A stretch of 64,000 bases of DNA from Bacteroidota bacterium (GTDB lineage: Bacteria > Bacteroidota > Bacteroidia > Bacteroidales > SZUA-534). A program made the position numbers and the translations under genes. Positions 25,754-36,379 of this stretch are shown piece by piece. A model generated the notes under the pieces. It searched no databases. It was not told where the DNA came from and was given only the letters and a program-made list of their open reading frames with translations. The stretch's first letter is position 1; each line of letters starts with the position of its first letter. The stretch lies in assembly GCA_003250355.1 (NCBI GenBank), contig QKGS01000061.1, positions 1 to 64,000 of the forward strand. Direction: 5' to 3'.

Positions 25754-27445
25754 TTATTGCATTACAGGTTCCTCATTTTTAACTGCAATGCTGTTATTAA
25801 ATCGTTGTAGTATAGTATCATCATTAATTTCTTTCGACAATGACTGTATCACATTAAATGGTACATCCATCAGGTCAAGAATTATCATTCCGTCGAGTGA
25901 GTCATTGAATTTTGGGTCGATATTGAATGCAAGCAATTTTGCGTTAAGCAGTAAATATTTTTTGAGCATTACAGGTACTTTATAGTTACTATATTCAATA
26001 TCCGATATTATTTTATCGAGTAATTTAACGTTGTTACCTGTATTTTCGAGTAATATATCGAGGTCGTAATGTGTTTTGGGTTTAAAAGCTTTTCGTGGTT
26101 TAAAATATTTCGACAATTCTTCGTGCAGGAAGTTTTGTTTCATAAAATTAAGAATAAGCGACTTGGAAGCAGTACTATAATCGTCGCTAATACTAACAGG
26201 TCCTATCAAATAACGAAATTCTCTGTTTTTAAGTAAGAAATAAAGAATACCTTTCCAAAGCAGAAACAGTGATAATGGCTTACGCTGGTAATCTTCAACA
26301 ATAAACGAACGCCCCAACTCAACAGCTTGTTTCATGATAGGAGCTACTTTTTCGTCGATACGAAAAAGGCTTTGTGTATAAAACCCTTTTATGCCGTATT
26401 GCTGCATTATATCGGTTCCCTTACCCATACGATAAGCACCAACAAGTTGCATTTGGTCGTTGTCCCAAATAAATAATTGATAGTAGTATAAGTCCCATTC
26501 GTCGAGGTCGGTTGAGCGGTTTGTTCCCTCTCCTACTTTGCGGAAAGCTATTTCGCGCTGGCGCCCTATTTCTTTAATCATAACAGACATGGCATTAGTT
26601 GGTGCGCAAATAACACTAAAATCGCCACTATCAAATAGTTTATACTCTTTTTTCAGTTCGTGTACCTCTCTGAGCATATCGGCCGGAGTGGGGCCGGTTT
26701 CAATTGGTTCTGCTTTGGCTGCACGTTTTAATGTTGCTTTAAAAAACGGCTGTACTTCAAGTGGTGAGCCTAAACAATATACTTTTGAACGCAGGTAGCG
26801 ACTAAACTTTTCTATGCTCTGAAATTCGTTCTGCTCTTCGACCGAAATTGGAGAACCTATTCTTAGTGTAATTTTTCGCTTTTTTTCTACTGTGTTCTTT
26901 TTATTCTTATCGGGTAAAAGCCAGTTATTCCCTTTTATTAATGAATTTAAAAACGATGTTTTCACCTGAAAATAAGCAGGCACAACAGGTACTTTGGCCG
27001 ATTTTATAAATCGAATATTGTCGGTATCCCAGTCGGGATCAATTCTTACCGATTCGCTGTTATTAGTTGAATTAATATTACCGGCCGGAAATATTCCAAT
27101 AGGTATTCCGCTTTTCAGATATTCCATTGTTTTAAGGCGAATACCTGAATGTAGATATTGAAATAGCTGACGCGAATTAGAAGCAACAAAGAAACGCTGT
27201 GCACCTAAATATTTTGGTAAAATAAGGTCGTTGGTAATTTTTATTTCAGGGTTAACTTGTGAAAGAACTTTTAACAACAATATACCATCAATTCCTTTCA
27301 TAGGGTGATTTGAAACTACAATGAACGGTTTGTTTGCAGGTAATCGTTTCAGCTCATCGCTGTCGAAATCGAAATCGATAGAAAAATCTTCAATCACCGA
27401 TTCATATAATTGATCTATGCAGTTACTCTTCAAATTCATTTTCAT
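25754..27445 (-). CDS. OlsF/GlsF-like bifunctional acyltransferase
   Basis: About 563 residues with two domains. The N-terminal PlsC-like O-acyltransferase carries NHPMKGID (H56 and D62 counted from the longest frame) and IFPAGN. The C-terminal GNAT-like N-acyltransferase (about 290-480) has YRMGKGTDIM, GFYTQSLF and LGRSFIVEDYQRKPLSLFLLWKGI, the OlsB/GlsB signature. Known: fused OlsF enzymes make ornithine lipids in Flavobacterium and Serratia, and the split GlsA/GlsB pair makes glycine lipids in Bacteroides. Here the fusion probably makes one of these amino-acid lipids in the inner membrane. Start codon uncertain: 27445 or 27439 are likelier than the longer frame at 27472. Confidence 0.8.
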   Translation of the reverse strand: MKMNLKSNCIDQLYESVIEDFSIDFDFDSDELKRLPANKPFIVVSNHPMKGIDGILLLKVLSQVNPEIKITNDLILPKYLGAQRFFVASNSRQLFQYLHSGIRLKTMEYLKSGIPIGIFPAGNINSTNNSESVRIDPDWDTDNIRFIKSAKVPVVPAYFQVKTSFLNSLIKGNNWLLPDKNKKNTVEKKRKITLRIGSPISVEEQNEFQSIEKFSRYLRSKVYCLGSPLEVQPFFKATLKRAAKAEPIETGPTPADMLREVHELKKEYKLFDSGDFSVICAPTNAMSVMIKEIGRQREIAFRKVGEGTNRSTDLDEWDLYYYQLFIWDNDQMQLVGAYRMGKGTDIMQQYGIKGFYTQSLFRIDEKVAPIMKQAVELGRSFIVEDYQRKPLSLFLLWKGILYFLLKNREFRYLIGPVSISDDYSTASKSLILNFMKQNFLHEELSKYFKPRKAFKPKTHYDLDILLENTGNNVKLLDKIISDIEYSNYKVPVMLKKYLLLNAKLLAFNIDPKFNDSLDGMIILDLMDVPFNVIQSLSKEINDDTILQRFNNSIAVKNEEPVMQ

Positions 27446-27746
27446 ATTGTATTTATAATATCTCTGATACAAAAATGGAATAATTTAATGCAGTGACTGT
27501 TACCGGTATTTTATATTAGTTTTAATTCAAACCAAACAACTACAAATATTAAGAAATTGGTTTATTGTAACTGATTGCTAATATTATTAAGGTTATATGC
27601 ACTTTAATGCCTACTGAATATTTGGATAAAGTAAAATACAGATTAAAAAATTGTAAAGGATGCCCTTTTTCTTATTCCTCAGCAGTAAAATATTGTTCGG
27701 CAGTTTTATAACACATACGTTTTGGGAGGGGATAAGCATGGCTGTG

Positions 27747-28574
27747 CTATCTACTAATATCATTTTCCAATTCTTTGAATTGTGATACTAAATGTTGAAC
27801 AATTTCATTGTTTGGATTAACCGATATGCTCTCTATTTTACATATAGGCAATACCCCTATTGATGTACCTGTAAGGAATGCACCTTCAATATTGTCAAGT
27901 TCGGTATAGTGAAGTTGTTTTTGGGTTTTATAGCCAAGCTTTTCAATGATTGCAGAAACGTGTTTTCGGGTAATGCCCAATAATACTCTTTCATCGGTGG
28001 CAGTATAAATGGTATCTCCTTTAACTAAAAACAGGTTACTGCGACTACCCTCGGTAAGTATTCCATCATTATTAACAAGCAGCACTTCAAACACCCCTTT
28101 TTCTGTTATTAAAGCATTGGCATGGTCTCGAACTTTTAAACCCTTGGCTTTAACATTTGGGTTGGTTCGTTCTTCGTGAAGCAAACATACTTCTACACCT
28201 GTTTTATATAATTCGGGTTTGGGATAATTTGATTTTATAAAACCCATTGCATAACTATATTTACCTTCGCTATTGCAAATTAGGCTTAACTCTATATTAC
28301 TGTTGTAAATTTTATTTTCGTGCGATAATATTGCTATTTGCTTTAGTATATCACTTTCGGTAAGTGTAAAAGAGCATTTACTGTAAAGTTGATGGTATGA
28401 TGTGTTTAACCTGCTGTAATGATCGCTAAGAAAAAGTGGTTTTCCATTTATAACACGAAATATTTCATATAAAACAGTAGCATTAGAATCGGTTTCACTA
28501 ATTTTTTCTTCATTAACACTTACCAAGTTTGTATTAATGAAATATTTACTACCTATATATGCCTGACTAATCAT
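27747..28574 (-). CDS. Class IV PLP aminotransferase (PabC / IlvE / D-amino-acid type)
   Basis: A 275-residue protein of fold-type IV. LYEIFRVINGKPLFLSDHYSRL (about 38-59) is the N-terminal signature, GLKVRDHAN contains the PLP-binding lysine, and TEGSRSNLFLVKGDTI with LLGITRKHV are the phosphate-binding motifs. The start is set at 28574 because the longer frame to 28628 would overlap the upstream gene by 44 bases. Only 10 bases separate it from the GldN-like gene, so they are co-transcribed. Substrate class (4-amino-4-deoxychorismate lyase, branched-chain or D-amino acid) cannot be told by eye. Confidence 0.8.
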   Translation of the reverse strand: MISQAYIGSKYFINTNLVSVNEEKISETDSNATVLYEIFRVINGKPLFLSDHYSRLNTSYHQLYSKCSFTLTESDILKQIAILSHENKIYNSNIELSLICNSEGKYSYAMGFIKSNYPKPELYKTGVEVCLLHEERTNPNVKAKGLKVRDHANALITEKGVFEVLLVNNDGILTEGSRSNLFLVKGDTIYTATDERVLLGITRKHVSAIIEKLGYKTQKQLHYTELDNIEGAFLTGTSIGVLPICKIESISVNPNNEIVQHLVSQFKELENDISR

Positions 28575-28584
28575 AGCAATAGTT

Positions 28585-29613
28585 TTAAAATCGTATTTCA
28601 AATACTTTTTCTTTGTTATACCCTCCAATACTGTTATGATAATACCTAACCGGGATAATAGCCTTTACTTCTTTTGTAAGTTCTAGAGTTTTTTTATTGA
28701 AATACCAATCTTCAACAAAATGGAGAGCCTTAATAGTATAAATATCCATTTGCTGTTCAATTTCAACAGCTTTTTCCTGACCTGTTTCCATATCAACTAC
28801 GGTTTCTTCAACTATTCCTGCACCCATTGCTTTTGTTACATCGGTAAATGCAAGTTGTTCGCCTGTTTCCAATGAATAAGCCTCTAACTGCGATGATTCA
28901 ATTTTCCCGAACAGCAATTTTAAAAAGTTTGTATATATGTAAATATTCCAATTGGGTGAAAAACTGTTGAAAATAGAATTCGAAGCATACCATTGCTCTT
29001 TTTGTTCATACGATGCCTCAAGTATTATATCGAAACTTTCGGCACCAATATATACTTCGTATTCATATTTACCTATAAATTCACCTTTTGTATCGGTTTG
29101 CGAAGGGTTAATTCCAAAAGCTATCCGCTTATATTCTGTTTCATTGTCGGGGCTGAATACTCTTACAAAATCGTAAAGTAATATTGTTTTTGAAAATTTA
29201 AAATTTTCGGGATTAACATACCATTGCTCCCAAAATCCAATTTGCTTTATTTCAGCTAAATCGGGTTCTATTTGATGTATTTCGGTAGTATAAGTTCCAT
29301 CTTCATCGTTATATACTTCTACTGTTTGTTCTTCTTTTCCGATATTTGACTCAACATTTGCAATACTTAGTTTTGGAAGGTTATCTATTTCCTGATCGTA
29401 AAGTGTTGGTACACTTTCAACGGTTGTAATACTACCTTCTAAAACATTTTGCAGTATATATTTTTTAAAATCAAATCTGTCGGCATTGGCTTCAATTTCT
29501 ATAAAGTACCTAACTGTTTGATGCTCGGGCACTAAACAATTATTTGAATTTTGCGCTGTTACCGATATCTGAAAATACACTAGTAAAATACTTAGTATAA
29601 CTGATAATTTCAT
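28585..29613 (-). CDS. Exported GldN/PorN-like protein
   Basis: A 342-residue protein with a signal peptide (1-20). Two regions (about 120-170 and 295-342) carry the WYVNPENFKFSKTI and DWYFNKKTLELTKEVKAIIPV type of motif that characterises GldN/PorN, a periplasmic part of the T9SS and gliding machinery. The other T9SS core genes (gldK, L, M) are not beside it, so it may be a paralogue rather than the core component. First gene of a pair with the aminotransferase. The window does contain a T9SS substrate at 47541-49832. Confidence 0.45.
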   Translation of the reverse strand: MKLSVILSILLVYFQISVTAQNSNNCLVPEHQTVRYFIEIEANADRFDFKKYILQNVLEGSITTVESVPTLYDQEIDNLPKLSIANVESNIGKEEQTVEVYNDEDGTYTTEIHQIEPDLAEIKQIGFWEQWYVNPENFKFSKTILLYDFVRVFSPDNETEYKRIAFGINPSQTDTKGEFIGKYEYEVYIGAESFDIILEASYEQKEQWYASNSIFNSFSPNWNIYIYTNFLKLLFGKIESSQLEAYSLETGEQLAFTDVTKAMGAGIVEETVVDMETGQEKAVEIEQQMDIYTIKALHFVEDWYFNKKTLELTKEVKAIIPVRYYHNSIGGYNKEKVFEIRF

Positions 29614-29708
29614 ATGCTAAATAATTTATAATTTGACTGAACTAATAAAAACAAAACAACAGATAAAATTAACCTTTTTTTTTAATGAAATCACCCAAAT
29701 AATTGATT

Positions 29709-31028
29709 CTAATTTAAATTTACAATCGCTCCAAAATGAGTTCTAACTTTTTGCCATTCAGTATTTTTGCGTAAGCTGTTAGCTTTTATTTTAGCCATAG
29801 TTTTACGGAACAATTTATAGTAAGCAAATGCAGCAAGCCCCATAGGAATACCCGATAATAATATAATTACTGCAAGTATCGGGCAGTTAAGTGTTGTAAA
29901 CAAAATAACGGCATATATGAGATAAAGAATAGTAATAATAACCTCGCCTATTACAAACCTGAAAGTACTTTTAAACTGGCGGTCTTTAACCCCTTTCGAT
30001 AAATAAACAGGCAGAAAAAATGGCACAGCATTGTATATAGTCCCTGCAACAAATAGAGGCAAAAACACTAATAACATAAGCAAATTAAAAACAATACCAA
30101 ATATTGAGTATCTCTCCTTAGTTAATACCCATGGGCGCAGGTTTTGTTTTTTTAACGCCTTTTTAACTAAAAGTGCACTTTGTGTAATATTTGCAAATTC
30201 TGTATTTGCTCTTTCTTTCATTTCCAAAAGCTTATCGGCCACTTTTTGTTGCAATTGTATTTTGTGCAAATGAGTTTTAACTGTTTTATTGGTCTTTGCC
30301 TGAGCGTAAGCAAGCCTTGTGGCGTATTCCACTGCTTCATAATCAGAACCGGCATCAATATGGAGCATCTGGGGTATTATGGCTTGCCTCACATCTTCCA
30401 TTAGCTGGGTCATGGCTTTTTGTTCATTTTGCTCATAAAGTTCCTTATAGCGAGCTACCTCTATTGGCTTACCATAATTAATTAACAAGTTGCTTCTAAA
30501 ATTTACATAGTGTGAATAATCGACACCGGTAGGTACAATTTTTAAACCCAGCTTAAAGTCGTTCTGCTTTTCGGCCTGAAATGCAATACGTGCAATTCCT
30601 TTTTTCATAGAACGTAGTCTATGCTCACCAAGATGACTACCCTCGGGATATAATACCAAACGTTCACGGTCTTGAAGGGTTGCAACTGCTTCGTCGAAAC
30701 TTTTGTCGTTGTTGGCCAAGTTCTTAATACCATCACGGATACGGAATATTGGTATAATTTTTATGAAACGGAGAAACTTTGCTGCTGTTTTATTATTAAA
30801 AATATCGGCACGTGCCATAAATACAGGCTGACCTTTCATGGCAAATAATACTGCCAAGGCATCCATTAATGTATTTTGGTGGTTTACTGCAAATATTGTT
30901 GCTTCATTTTTTGGTATATTGTGCTTCCCTTCAACCGATATTCTTCTAAAAAAAACATTCCACAACAGGTTTGTATGATTTCGGAATAGAAAGTAGCCTA
31001 AAGTACGCTTATGTATAGGATTTGCCAT
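29709..31028 (-). CDS. PlsC-like 1-acylglycerol-3-phosphate acyltransferase family protein
   Basis: A 439-residue protein with the acyltransferase motifs NHQNTLMD (H50, D56), RIRDGIKN and YPEGSH, then a helical region and three or four hydrophobic segments near the C-terminus (about 305-415), so it is membrane-anchored. Known role of the family: acylation of lysophosphatidic acid or related lipids at the inner membrane. It is longer than plain PlsC (about 250 residues) because of the C-terminal membrane domain, a form common in Bacteroidota. It stands alone between the GldN-like gene and the barrel/TPR pair. Confidence 0.85.
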   Translation of the reverse strand: MANPIHKRTLGYFLFRNHTNLLWNVFFRRISVEGKHNIPKNEATIFAVNHQNTLMDALAVLFAMKGQPVFMARADIFNNKTAAKFLRFIKIIPIFRIRDGIKNLANNDKSFDEAVATLQDRERLVLYPEGSHLGEHRLRSMKKGIARIAFQAEKQNDFKLGLKIVPTGVDYSHYVNFRSNLLINYGKPIEVARYKELYEQNEQKAMTQLMEDVRQAIIPQMLHIDAGSDYEAVEYATRLAYAQAKTNKTVKTHLHKIQLQQKVADKLLEMKERANTEFANITQSALLVKKALKKQNLRPWVLTKERYSIFGIVFNLLMLLVFLPLFVAGTIYNAVPFFLPVYLSKGVKDRQFKSTFRFVIGEVIITILYLIYAVILFTTLNCPILAVIILLSGIPMGLAAFAYYKLFRKTMAKIKANSLRKNTEWQKVRTHFGAIVNLN

Positions 31029-31169
31029 ATCTATGATTATTGAAGTCTAATTATGAAATTATTTGTGTCCGGTTATTATTCATTCATTGCAATACTTTGG
31101 AATGATGTATATAACAATTATTATTAAAACTTACTCCCCTGTTCCCCTTCAACCTTGTTACCTTTCTAC

Positions 31170-32903
31170 CTAAAACACCGAATAAGTTACCCCTGCCATA
31201 AAGTTAAAGCCTTGGGTTGAATAGTTGTTCCACTGAATATAATTCTGGTTTGCCAGGTTGTTGAACTTAGCAAAAGCTGATAGTATTTTCGATACACGAT
31301 ACTCAACGCCTAAGTTAACATCGAATACAGCATCGAGTTGTTTGGCATATGGATTTTTCATAGTATCGAACTGTTTTGCATAGCGCGAACTAATAGCAAA
31401 CAGGTTGGTTTCGAGTACTATTTTATTTTGTATTATATATTTTACATCGAGGCTAAGGTCAAAATCGGGTTTATGCCAGGCATATAGCTCTTTTTTTAAT
31501 TCATATTTGTAATAATTTCCTTTAAGGCGAAACGATATATCTTTTTTTGTAATCATTGATATTTCGCCCAATAAACGAACCTGTGTCATATCGTCGTACA
31601 CTACATCAAATTTATTATCCCATGCCGATGTTGTATCATTAACATAGAAATACTGATTTTCAAAAGCCTTATAATCAGCCTTAATATTAAATGCTATTTT
31701 TGAACTTATATTACCTCTGAAACCAAAAGCTAAATCTACCGTATTACTTGTTCCTTGTACTGCAAGGTTTTGTTTTATAAATGGATTCTCGTAATATATT
31801 TTCTGGTAATTATTGGCATAATACATACCTCCAAGCTCAAAATACGGAATAAGAAAATAGTCGATAATATTGTAATGCATACTTAGTCGAGGATAAAAAC
31901 CATATTTGCGAGTAGCTCCTTCATAATAAGTTTTAACTCCTGCTACAACCTGCCATTTTTTACCAAAAGCACCTATCCAGGGGTTAAAATGCATTATTGA
32001 AGCAAGTGTAGTATCGGTGTAGCCATTATGCGAAAATGTTTTTACCCCCATATCAACCCCTAGAAATTCTTTTTCAAAAAACTTGTTGATATTTCCGTTT
32101 AACTGAAACGAGCTTTCTCCCTGTCCGGTTTTATTAGTAAATGATTGAAAACCGGTATTAATATTAAAATTTAACCGAGCAGAATCGAGGTAATTAGTTT
32201 TCCAATCGGCATTGAATTTAATAAGGTGAGCATTTTGCTTTTCCACCTCATTCTTTTTCAAAGGTGCCGGATTTGCAACTGTATTAGAATCAGGATTATA
32301 TCCGTAATAATAGTTTGTTCTGTTATCGTACGATAAATTTGCACCAACCGACTGGTCATTTTTAAAAAAACGGCGTGCATTAAGGTCAACATCCGATTTG
32401 GCATAGCCTGCATATACTCGCTTAGCATCAAAGGTTTTAATTTTACTGTGCGACGACAAATGGGTAAATGCGCCACCCCACTGCCAAAACTCGTCGCGTT
32501 TGCTGCCTACATGAGCTTCAAACAATGGCGATAAATGTGAACCGAACCCGGCTTTCAAATAGCAATAATACAAGCGTGGCAGAGGTTCGCTAACAAGTTT
32601 AGCCGGTTTTATTAATTGAGGTTTGAATTTAGTATCGTATTGTCGGGGAGTAATATCATATTCAAACTTTGTGTCTACCGAGATAGTGTCGTTAAGTTTT
32701 GGAAGTTCGCTTATTTTAAATGCATCGTTAATAACCGGTTCGTATGGTTTTACAACTTTCACTTCCTGCTCTAATGGGTTTTCCTGAGCATTGGTAATAA
32801 ATGCCAATTGTAATAAAGAAAATACAAGTATTGAATATTTGAAATTCACCAACAGGTATTTAGTTGTTTTAAATCTATTTAAAAATATTGTTTGTAGTAT
32901 CAT
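31170..32903 (-). CDS. Outer-membrane beta-barrel protein paired with a TPR protein
   Basis: A 577-residue protein with a late hydrophobic signal segment (about 20-39, ending TNAQ) preceded by a basic stretch. After a proline-rich linker (VKVVKPYEPVI) the remainder is a large barrel of amphipathic strands rich in Tyr/Phe (YYCYLKAGFG, FNFMAGVTYSVF at the end), like a plugless TonB-dependent-receptor barrel. It begins 12 bases after the stop of the large TPR gene on the same strand, a pair that recurs in Bacteroidota. The role is probably assembly or transport in the outer membrane; substrate unknown. Confidence 0.75.
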   Translation of the reverse strand: MILQTIFLNRFKTTKYLLVNFKYSILVFSLLQLAFITNAQENPLEQEVKVVKPYEPVINDAFKISELPKLNDTISVDTKFEYDITPRQYDTKFKPQLIKPAKLVSEPLPRLYYCYLKAGFGSHLSPLFEAHVGSKRDEFWQWGGAFTHLSSHSKIKTFDAKRVYAGYAKSDVDLNARRFFKNDQSVGANLSYDNRTNYYYGYNPDSNTVANPAPLKKNEVEKQNAHLIKFNADWKTNYLDSARLNFNINTGFQSFTNKTGQGESSFQLNGNINKFFEKEFLGVDMGVKTFSHNGYTDTTLASIMHFNPWIGAFGKKWQVVAGVKTYYEGATRKYGFYPRLSMHYNIIDYFLIPYFELGGMYYANNYQKIYYENPFIKQNLAVQGTSNTVDLAFGFRGNISSKIAFNIKADYKAFENQYFYVNDTTSAWDNKFDVVYDDMTQVRLLGEISMITKKDISFRLKGNYYKYELKKELYAWHKPDFDLSLDVKYIIQNKIVLETNLFAISSRYAKQFDTMKNPYAKQLDAVFDVNLGVEYRVSKILSAFAKFNNLANQNYIQWNNYSTQGFNFMAGVTYSVF

Positions 32904-32915
32904 GTAACTATATCT

Positions 32916-35900
32916 TTATTCTTGGTTAGGAACTGAATCGGTTTTTGTTTCTATTCCATTTTCAGGTTTCAACTCTGGTGCAAGGTCAGCTTCTTCAACT
33001 TCGGTAAAATTTGAATTTTCTTCGCGCATAATATCTGCCAGCTTATCTCTTGCTTCATCAACTATACCATCGGTTTGCGAGCCATAATTCGATATTATGC
33101 TTTGCAAATAAGCCTTTGCTTTGAAATTGTTTTTCTGCATTTTATGTATATCAGACAATAGCATAAACGATTTAGCCAACCAATACTGATGCGAAGTTCC
33201 AATTTTCACAAAATCGTTAATCTCATTCTTAGCTTCTTCAATTTTTATTTGGCTGTAAAGTATTTTAGCAACTTTGTATTTGGCTTCTGCTCCTTCAATA
33301 TTAGCCACATCGAGAGCTAATATTCGGTATTGAGTTATTGCCAAATCTGACATATTAATTTGCTCGTACGATTTGGCCATAACAAGCCTTGTTTCACGTA
33401 TCTCTTCTTCCGAAACTTTATCGGTCATAAGTACTTTTTTACCTGCTTCAATTGCATTTTCGTAAGTTGAATCGCTATATGCAGTTCGCATTTGCCCCAA
33501 GCGGGCTGTAAGTAGATTAGACTTAACCTCGGCCTGATTTTCCAATTGTACAAACAATTTATACGCCTCTGCATTATTACCCTGCTCGCTTAGTATTTCG
33601 GCGGCATACACCAGAGCCTGTTCTGTAAAAATACTCTTAGGCTTTTCAACTATAAAACGGAAGTCAGAAACAGCATTTTGTTTATCGCCTTGGCGATACA
33701 TACAATCGCCTCTGTAAAAACTGGCATTGAGAATAAACTTACCGGAAGGGAATTTATCGAGATAGTCGTTAAATAATCGCTGTGCCAGTTTCCACTGTGC
33801 TGTCATATATACTTTTTCAGCAGCCATATAAGTGAGTGAATCTTGTTCAGCAATACTAACATCGCCCACACCACCCGATTGTTTTGCGTAAGCAAAATAC
33901 TCGTCAACATTATTCATATCGACATAAATATTTTTAATACCCAAAAGAGCGTCGCCGACCTCGGCTGTTCCTGGGTATCGCTCTACTACACTTTTATATG
34001 CCTTTAAAGCTTTTTCATTTTCATCAATTCCATAGTGTAAAAGCCCAAGCTGCAAGTACGATTTTACTACATACGAACTGTTTGGATATTTAAGTACCAA
34101 AGTGTCGAAATCGGCAATAGCTTTTTGGGTTTCGTTGAGCATAATATAGCTGCGCCCACGCTCATAAAGAGCATCAACAGCATAATTCGATTGCTTTTTA
34201 TGTAAAAGCTGAGTTAATGTAACTGCTTTTTCGCTGTGCTTTTTTACAAGTCCGTAAGAGAAACCTTTTTGGAACTGTGCATAATCAACATCGAAAGTAT
34301 CAAGTATTACCGCCTTTGAGTAATAATCAATAGCATCGGTATAGTTGCGTTGCATAAAGAAACAGTCGGCGGTACGTATTAAGGCATCGCTAAGCTTAAG
34401 GGTATCTACCTGATAGGCTTTGTCAATAAACTTTCTATACCATTTTGATGCGGTTTCAAATTCCTTGAGTTTAAAATAAGCATACCCAAGGTTGTAATAA
34501 GCTGTGTTATATTCACTTAACGAAAATGCCCCGGGAATATACAGAAAGCTTTCATAACTTTCGGCAGCATTGCGGTAACGTTCCATACGGTAAAGAGCCT
34601 CAGCACGCCAGTACACAGCCAAGGCATTTATTTGTTTATCGAAAGTGCGTTGCTTTGCCGATTCATCGAAAGCTTTGAATGCATCTTCAAATTGTAAGTT
34701 GTTAAATAATTCCAATCCTCGATAATAAGCTACACGTTGGTGTGCAGCAAGCATTTCTGGCGATTTTACCTTTATTTTGCGTAAAGCATCGAGAGCCTCT
34801 TTATAACTTTTCGATGTTAAATATACCTTAACCAAATATCCGTAAGCCTCATCGTGATGAATGGAGTTTGGGTATTTGGCAATATAATTATGAAACGCAA
34901 CTATGGTTTCGTTAAATGGTGAGAACGATAATTCGTATGATAATTTTGCGTAGTTAAGTAACGACTGCTCTGTTATTTCGGTATCGTAATCATACTCTGA
35001 AGCCGATTTGAATGCGTGCATTGCAAGTTCGCGTTTTTCGAGTTTCAGGTAACAAAAAGCAAGATGAAAGTAAGCATTTTGCGTAAGCTGGTCGTCGGCA
35101 TTGGTAACGTCTGAAAGGTTCGAAGCTGCATTTTCGTAATCGTCGGTCATGTAATACACATAACCTAACTGGTAAATATCGTCGCGGGTATATGTTGCGG
35201 CTTTGTTTTTGTATTTTTCAAGATACTCTTTTGCCTCTGCAAATTGGTTGTTTTTATAAAGAGCCTCACCTATAAGCCTCGATATTTCAGCCTCGCGTTT
35301 GGTTTCACTACTGTCGATAAGCTGTGGACCATATGAAAGCACTTTGTCGTATTTGCCTTGCAGAAAGTATATCTGTACCTCGTAGTAAGGTATAATTGGG
35401 GCAAATGTAGGGTCATCTTTTATTTGCTCAAAGCGGTTGAGTGCTGTTTGGTATTTGCCGTTTTTATATGCCAAATAAGCATAATAGTAAACACCCGGTC
35501 CATGATATTTTGAATCTTTGCTAACAAGTTCATAAAATATTTTCTGGGCTTTATCGAATTCGTCGTTTTTGTAATATGAATAACCTAATTTGAAATAAAA
35601 CTCGGCCAGTTGTTCCTGATTTAAGTGCTGTTTCCAAACTTTCTCAAAATAATACACAGCGTGTTCATAATCTTGTTTTCGATACTGAAATTTACCCATT
35701 TCAAAATATGCCCAACGAGTTAGAGGGCTTTCGGGATATTTGGCAATAAACTCGGCAATACGGTCTTCTGCATCGCGATTGTATAACGCTATTGCACACA
35801 AAGCGCTATAATACTCTGCATTTGCTTTAACATCGGTATGTTCGTTACCGTAGTAAGCAATAATTTCAGCAAATACTTCCTGCGCCCGGGCATACATTTG

Positions 35901-36032
35901 TTTTTCGTAAAGTTCTGCACCTTTTTGCAACAATCGGTCTTCCTGAATATAGTTTAAAGTATTTTGAGCGTTGCTAATTGCCGAAATCAGAAAAAGCAAC
36001 AATAAGAAACTGTTTCTCAGTATTTTATACAT
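32916..36032 (-). CDS. Large exported TPR protein
   Basis: A 1,038-residue protein with a signal peptide (MYKILRNSFLLLLFLISAISNAQ, about 1-22). The rest is built from many TPR and YbgF-like repeats (YFEMGKFQYRKQDYEHAVYY, YFKLGYSYYKNDEFDKAQKI, ALYERGRSYIMLNETQKAI). The C-terminus is acidic and low complexity. It precedes the barrel gene by 12 bases; together they look like a periplasmic scaffold with an outer-membrane partner. No individual substrate is known. Confidence 0.85.
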   Translation of the reverse strand: MYKILRNSFLLLLFLISAISNAQNTLNYIQEDRLLQKGAELYEKQMYARAQEVFAEIIAYYGNEHTDVKANAEYYSALCAIALYNRDAEDRIAEFIAKYPESPLTRWAYFEMGKFQYRKQDYEHAVYYFEKVWKQHLNQEQLAEFYFKLGYSYYKNDEFDKAQKIFYELVSKDSKYHGPGVYYYAYLAYKNGKYQTALNRFEQIKDDPTFAPIIPYYEVQIYFLQGKYDKVLSYGPQLIDSSETKREAEISRLIGEALYKNNQFAEAKEYLEKYKNKAATYTRDDIYQLGYVYYMTDDYENAASNLSDVTNADDQLTQNAYFHLAFCYLKLEKRELAMHAFKSASEYDYDTEITEQSLLNYAKLSYELSFSPFNETIVAFHNYIAKYPNSIHHDEAYGYLVKVYLTSKSYKEALDALRKIKVKSPEMLAAHQRVAYYRGLELFNNLQFEDAFKAFDESAKQRTFDKQINALAVYWRAEALYRMERYRNAAESYESFLYIPGAFSLSEYNTAYYNLGYAYFKLKEFETASKWYRKFIDKAYQVDTLKLSDALIRTADCFFMQRNYTDAIDYYSKAVILDTFDVDYAQFQKGFSYGLVKKHSEKAVTLTQLLHKKQSNYAVDALYERGRSYIMLNETQKAIADFDTLVLKYPNSSYVVKSYLQLGLLHYGIDENEKALKAYKSVVERYPGTAEVGDALLGIKNIYVDMNNVDEYFAYAKQSGGVGDVSIAEQDSLTYMAAEKVYMTAQWKLAQRLFNDYLDKFPSGKFILNASFYRGDCMYRQGDKQNAVSDFRFIVEKPKSIFTEQALVYAAEILSEQGNNAEAYKLFVQLENQAEVKSNLLTARLGQMRTAYSDSTYENAIEAGKKVLMTDKVSEEEIRETRLVMAKSYEQINMSDLAITQYRILALDVANIEGAEAKYKVAKILYSQIKIEEAKNEINDFVKIGTSHQYWLAKSFMLLSDIHKMQKNNFKAKAYLQSIISNYGSQTDGIVDEARDKLADIMREENSNFTEVEEADLAPELKPENGIETKTDSVPNQE

Positions 36033-36379
36033 AACAAGCCTATTCTTTTATAAAATCAGGTAAATGTATAAACTTATATACAGAGAGCTTTATTATTCAC
36101 CGGGAAGTAATTAACAAAATAATGTTGAAAAGCAATACAGTTTGCTGTGTTAGTCTTCGGTAAGTAGTAATGTAGTTACTAATGTTATGAGTGTATTAAA
36201 ATGACCTGAGTTTAATGTGAAAATCTGAGAATAATGAAAATGTAAAATGAGTTTTATAAATGTAATTATGAATTATGGGAACTTATTTACAAATTCTCAA
36301 ATTTTATAATTTCTATATTTTAACTTCAAAATACAGAGTTAAGAGTTCAAGATTCGGAGTTGTTAGGAGTTAACAATGC
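36033..36379. other. Non-coding gap
   Basis: 347 bases without a convincing gene. It must hold the promoter of the large TPR gene near its left end. The right part has a repetitive GAGTT-rich stretch (AGAGTTAAGAGTTCAAG ... GGAGTTGTTAGGAGTTAAC, about 36339-36373) of the kind of simple intergenic repeat seen again in the galactose operon. I see nothing else in it. Confidence 0.5.
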
